Notes under the pieces: model-generated
The model's input: only the letters and a program-made list of their open reading frames with translations
What the model was told of the DNA's origin: nothing
Databases searched by the model: none
Made by a program: the position numbers and the translations under genes
Shown: piece after piece, positions 59,985-64,000 of the stretch
How positions within the stretch are numbered: position 1 is the first letter of the stretch
Layout of the letters: every line of letters starts with the position of its first letter
Assembly: GCA_940671915.1 (NCBI GenBank)
Contig: CALNVZ010002974.1
Location: 41,605,835 to 41,669,834, forward strand
DNA length: 64,000 nucleotides
Direction: 5' to 3'
Origin: Paracentrotus lividus
Lineage: Eukaryota; Echinodermata; Echinoidea; Camarodonta; Echinidae

Positions 59985-62310
59985 TAGTCCAGTAGAAATT
60001 TTGCAGACCCGGAAAAGTTTACAAGTACAAGGTTTTTTGGTTGATTCGTGTTCTAGATGAGTATTTAAGAAAATTTAGCTTGGTTGCCAGCTTGGAAACC
60101 TTGAGCAATTTTTTTTTAATTAGCATAATTAGAATAATGACCTAATTAGCATATTTATATTATGAAATATGCTGCTAATCTTAATCCAGGAGGCCTGAGA
60201 TGAGGACAAAACAATTTTTAAAGGGTATTTCATGAGAAGGAATTCATTTATGACACTAGTTTTTATTTCAAGAAATTCTATTGTCTTGAATAGCATAATA
60301 GCATAATAAGCCTATAGTCAAATATGCATACACTGTATGTACACTATAAAGTCATTCTCACTGATAGAATAATGAAAATATGGTTCATTCGTGTTCTAGA
60401 TGGCTATTCAAGTAAATGTAGCTTGGTTGCCACATTCGCAGTCTTGAGGAATTGTTCTTATTAGCATAATTAAAATAATGACCAAATTTGCATATATGCA
60501 ATATGCTGCTAATATCAATCCAGATATCCTAAGAATATAAACAAAATACTTTTTAAGGGGTATCTTATAATAAGGAATTCATTTATGACACTACTTTTCA
60601 TCTCCAAGTTCTTCTTTATTGTCTTAGAGAGCATTATTGGCATAATTTCCTTTTATGCATACACTTACTACATACAATATGGAGTCATTCTTATTTACAG
60701 GGAGACAAAAATTGTTGTCGATTCGTCTTCTAAATGGGTTTGCAAGTGAATTCAGCTTGAATGCCATATTGGCAATCCTGAGCATTTTTTTTTTAATTAG
60801 GATATAATGCATAGCTTTATTCTAATTCCCTACTAATCCTAATACAGGAACCCTGATAATTCATCAAAAACAATTTTAAGGGTTAGCTTAAAGAAGGAAT
60901 TCATTTATGACACAAGTTTTTATTTTCAAATAAGTTTTTATAGCACAAAATAAGCATAATGAGATTATATTATGTACAATACTTACCGTATATGGGGATG
61001 ACTGTCATCGTTAATAGAAAGCCTTAAGTTGTCAAATGCAATAATGTCAGTCATAATATACAACATATTAATATTGATGAAACCCTATATATTGGCCCAA
61101 TTATCTCAAATATCAGATATAAAAAGTCAATGCCATGGTCAATCGTGTTGAGGAATAATACATTTTTATATTTCATTGCATCTTTACATAGTAACACATA
61201 GTTACGAATGAACTATTATTTTTCGTCTTTCAATGAATACGAATGACTCAGTATTGTACATACAGTGAGACACGCATATTTGCACATTATAGGCTACATG
61301 CATATATTGCAATGCAATGCTATTAAGAATAGCTTTGAAATAAAAAAACTAGTGTCACAAATGAATTCCTTGTTTTAGGCAGTCTTGTAAAGTTGTTTCA
61401 TGCTATTTCTCAACATCCTGTTTTAATAATATTTGCTAATTATGTTTATTACTGTATATAGGTTCAATTATTTCTAATTATGCTAATAAAAATAATTGCT
61501 CAAGATTGCCAATCTGGCAATCAAGCTGAATTTACTTGAAATATCCATCAGAACACGAATCAATGAAAAACATTTGTCTTCTTGTAAATAAGAATGACTT
61601 TATATTGTATGTAGTAAGTGTATGCATAAAAAGCTAATTATGCTAATTATGCTCTCTAAGACAATAAAGAAGAACTTGCAAATGGAAAAAGTAGTGTCAT
61701 AAATGAATTCCTTATTATAGATACCCCTTAAAAAGTATTTTGTTTTATATTCTCAGGATACCTAGATTGATATTAGCAGCATATTGCATATATGCAAATT
61801 AGGTCATTATAATTTTGAATATGCTAATAAGAGCAATTCCTCAAGACTGCGAATGTGGCAACCAAGCTACATTTACTTGAATACCCATCTAGAACACGAA
61901 TGAACCATATTTTTCATCATTCTATATGTGAGAATGACTTTAAAGTGTACATACAGTGTATGCATATTTGACTATAGGCTCATTATGCTAATTATGCTAT
62001 TTAAGACAATAGAATTTCTTGAAAATTAAAACTTGTGTTATAAATGAATTCCTCTTCATGGAAAGCCCTTAAGAAAGACAGTGTTTCATCTCTGTTCTCA
62101 GGCCTCCAGGGCTAAAATTAGCAGCATATTACATATTATAAATATGCTAATTAGGTCATTATTCTAATTATGCTAATTAAAAAATTGCTCAAGGTTGCCA
62201 AGTTGGCAACCAAGCTAAATTTTCTTAAATACCCGTCTAGAACACGAATCAATCAAAAAACCTTGTACTTGTAAACTTTTCCGGGTCTTGTACATGGCCT
62301 ATGGGACCAT
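59985..62310. mobile_element. 2.3-kb palindromic foldback element with ~330-bp tandem units
   Basis: AGACCCGGAAAAGTTTACAA near 60006 is inverted near 62280. Each arm holds about three units of about 330 bases. Left-arm units begin near 60045, 60390 and 60715, and right-arm units are mirrored near 61500, 61830 and 62190. Each unit has TTCGTGTTCTAGATG, then AGCTTGGTTGCC, TTAGCATAATTA and GGAATTCATTTATGACAC. An imperfect TAGTCCAGTAGA pair extends the arms outward. No coding region. Confidence 0.75.
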
Positions 62311-62386
62311 CTACTGGACTATGGAGTAATTGAAAATAATTAACTTCACCCAAAACCAGTCTAGCATATTGCATTTAAGTACTGAT

Positions 62387-62593
62387 TTGTCCGTCCGTGA
62401 GAAAAAAAAATGTCACAGGCGGACAAAATTTCAAATTCATATGAAATAAATGCATCACAATTGATAAAAGTATAATTCATACATAGCAAAGGTCTTATAA
62501 TGGAGAGATAGCTTTGCATGATTTTAATTTTAAAAAAGCAATAACAAAGGGAAAAAATACTTTTGTCCTGTTTTTTTGTCACGGACGGACATT
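62387..62593. mobile_element. Small MITE with TGTCCGTCCGTGA ends
   Basis: TTTGTCCGTCCGTGAGAAAA at the left and its inverse GTCACGGACGGACA at the right bound about 205 bases. A further direct copy of TGTCCGTCCGTGACATT lies near 62764. Confidence 0.5.
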
Positions 62594-63054
62594 TTTTTGG
62601 TCAAAATGTTTAAATTTATCGCACAGAAATATTTCCCCAGTTTATAATTTCTATTGTTTTCTTGTTTTGTTTAGAAATACTTTCAACCTTTCTGTATCAG
62701 TGATGAAAAAATTAAAAAGTTGTGTAGATATTGAACTGAGACTTATTTTACTTTTACTGAAAAATGTCCGTCCGTGACATTATTTTTAGGCACCCCCGTA
62801 GAAAAATAATATATTTCAAGGGCTTCTCATCATTGCATGTCTCTGAAAATTATATTTTAACAACTTGAGATCTTAGTCTAAATCCTGAAAATCCTTTCAT
62901 CCCCTAAATCTTAATATGAAATTTTCACCCCAGTGCTCACTCTTAACAGACCAGGCTCTGCTTTTGATGAAAGCAACTTTTGGGGGTCCGGACAAAAGGT
63001 GTCGAGACAAACATTTTAGTAAACTATGTGCGAAAATTAATTTGTTGACTCTTG

Positions 63055-63271
63055 CAGTGGCAAATCAAGGGGTTAGATTTTCGTACACCCCGAGAAAAAG
63101 ATTCTTTCACTTTGGACAAGATTGCCTGTTGTAGTAAATGGTAGGCATCACAAAATTTTGCCAAAAAAGGGGACAATAATAATTGCAATTCCATCCATGA
63201 GGTTGAGTTGTTTAAAGGAAAAATGGTGGCTTGGGCCCCGCCCCCCCCCCCCCCCCCCGTATCCACGCCTA
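63055..63271. mobile_element. hAT-type MITE, copy 3, diverged
   Basis: Left end CAGTGGCAAATCAAGGGG; right end a C-run then TATCCACGCCTA, the inverse of a CAGTGGCGGATCCAGG-type end. It resembles 44544 and 49444 in its ends only. Confidence 0.45.
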
Positions 63272-64000
63272 GGAACAACAATGAAAGCAAAATTGTCAAA
63301 ATTATTAACAAAAAAAATCTTTTTGCATTTTCACTAGGATTTTTTTTTTTCTTTCAATATCTTCCAGGAGGGGTTCAACGCCCTTCCCCCATGCATACAG
63401 TCGTATATAAACTCTTGGTTTGGGACATTTTTCCCTGGTGAAATCGCATAAAATAGTACAAGGCAAGTTATTAGCCTCATATTTGAGCTATGCCTTTCTA
63501 CGTTCGTATTTTTCGTTTAATTTGTTGATAACCCAATTGATGAAGATCTTATAATTAACCCACCAACCTCCCCCAATCCCTGTCTTCGCCAACCATGAAA
63601 CAATACATCCATTTTCAGAATAAGGTCAGTAAAGCAACAAAATCGTAACGCGTATCGGATTTTTTTTTTCCGATCTATTGATAGATATATTCATTTTTAT
63701 TTACGATTGGGGTCATTATGGGAAGAAAATTTATTTTTCTTTTTTAAATAAAAATAAAATAATAGTTGTTGATTCGTCGATCAAAGAAAAAAAAAGAGCT
63801 ATAAATACAAATACTCCCCTGCTTAATTATCTCAATCAACGTAATTAATTCGCCTTTATTCGAAATCATTTTCATAAAAAATATAAAAACTCGCAATTCT
63901 AGCGACACCTTTTTCTAGGATGTAGGCACATGACTGGTAGTTGTTTGGTGAAGGTCGAAGATTTGTTCGCATTCGAGTAGCCATTTACACTTTTGCGACG
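63272..64000. other. AT-rich end of window, no confident gene
   Basis: No splice-flanked frame was established. A 43-codon minus-strand frame from ATG at about 63982 (MATRMRTNLRPSPNNYQSCA...) was noted but lacks support. Confidence 0.4.

Noticed and set aside
63860-63990. 43-codon minus-strand frame starting MATRMRTN
   Set aside because: Weak start context and no recognised family. It could be a first exon cut off by the window, but nothing supports it.
1-64000. CRISPR arrays, bacterial operons, rRNA or intact tRNA genes
   Set aside because: None seen. The only tRNA-like signal is the B box of the SINE at 8831-9066, and the genome is clearly eukaryotic.

Overview
This is animal genomic DNA and most likely echinoderm (sea-urchin-like). 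It is AT-rich, intron-rich and full of transposons. It carries a Death-NACHT-LRR receptor of the kind expanded in sea urchins, an arylsulfatase B-type gene, Tx1 and CR1/L2-type LINEs, and SINEs sharing a LINE-like tail. The species cannot be named from the sequence alone. Gene models were read by eye from codons, splice sites and reading-frame phase. No alignment or database search was run.

Layout. 0.96-2.63 kb (minus): a complete three-exon gene for an 83-residue secreted peptide (signal peptide, acidic pro-region, cationic six-cysteine domain), which looks like an antimicrobial peptide. 4.2-8.7 kb (plus): six exons of an arylsulfatase B-like enzyme whose active-site exon is not in the window. 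8.8-21.1 kb (minus): nested LINEs. A CR1-type LINE is split by a decayed Tx1/L1-type LINE. That LINE is split by another LINE fragment, which is itself split by a terminal-inverted-repeat (TIR) element. Several MITEs sit in the same stack. 22.3-32.4 kb: several long foldback elements with TA target sites, plus the last exon of a rhodopsin-family GPCR (minus) whose splice acceptor has been rebuilt by a MITE insertion. 32.8-44.4 kb (minus): an eleven-exon NLR gene (Death, NACHT, alternating long and short LRR exons). 44.5-59.7 kb: more nested DNA transposons, and a 4.8-kb near-identical direct repeat either side of a 25-N gap that is probably an assembly artefact. 60.0-62.3 kb: a large palindromic foldback element. 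The rest is MITEs and unassigned AT-rich DNA.

The genes do not form an operon or pathway. The putative antimicrobial peptide and the NLR are both innate-immunity genes, but they lie about 30 kb apart and nothing in the sequence ties them together. The strongest new item is the small cysteine-rich peptide gene, which is too fragmented by introns to show up as an open reading frame.
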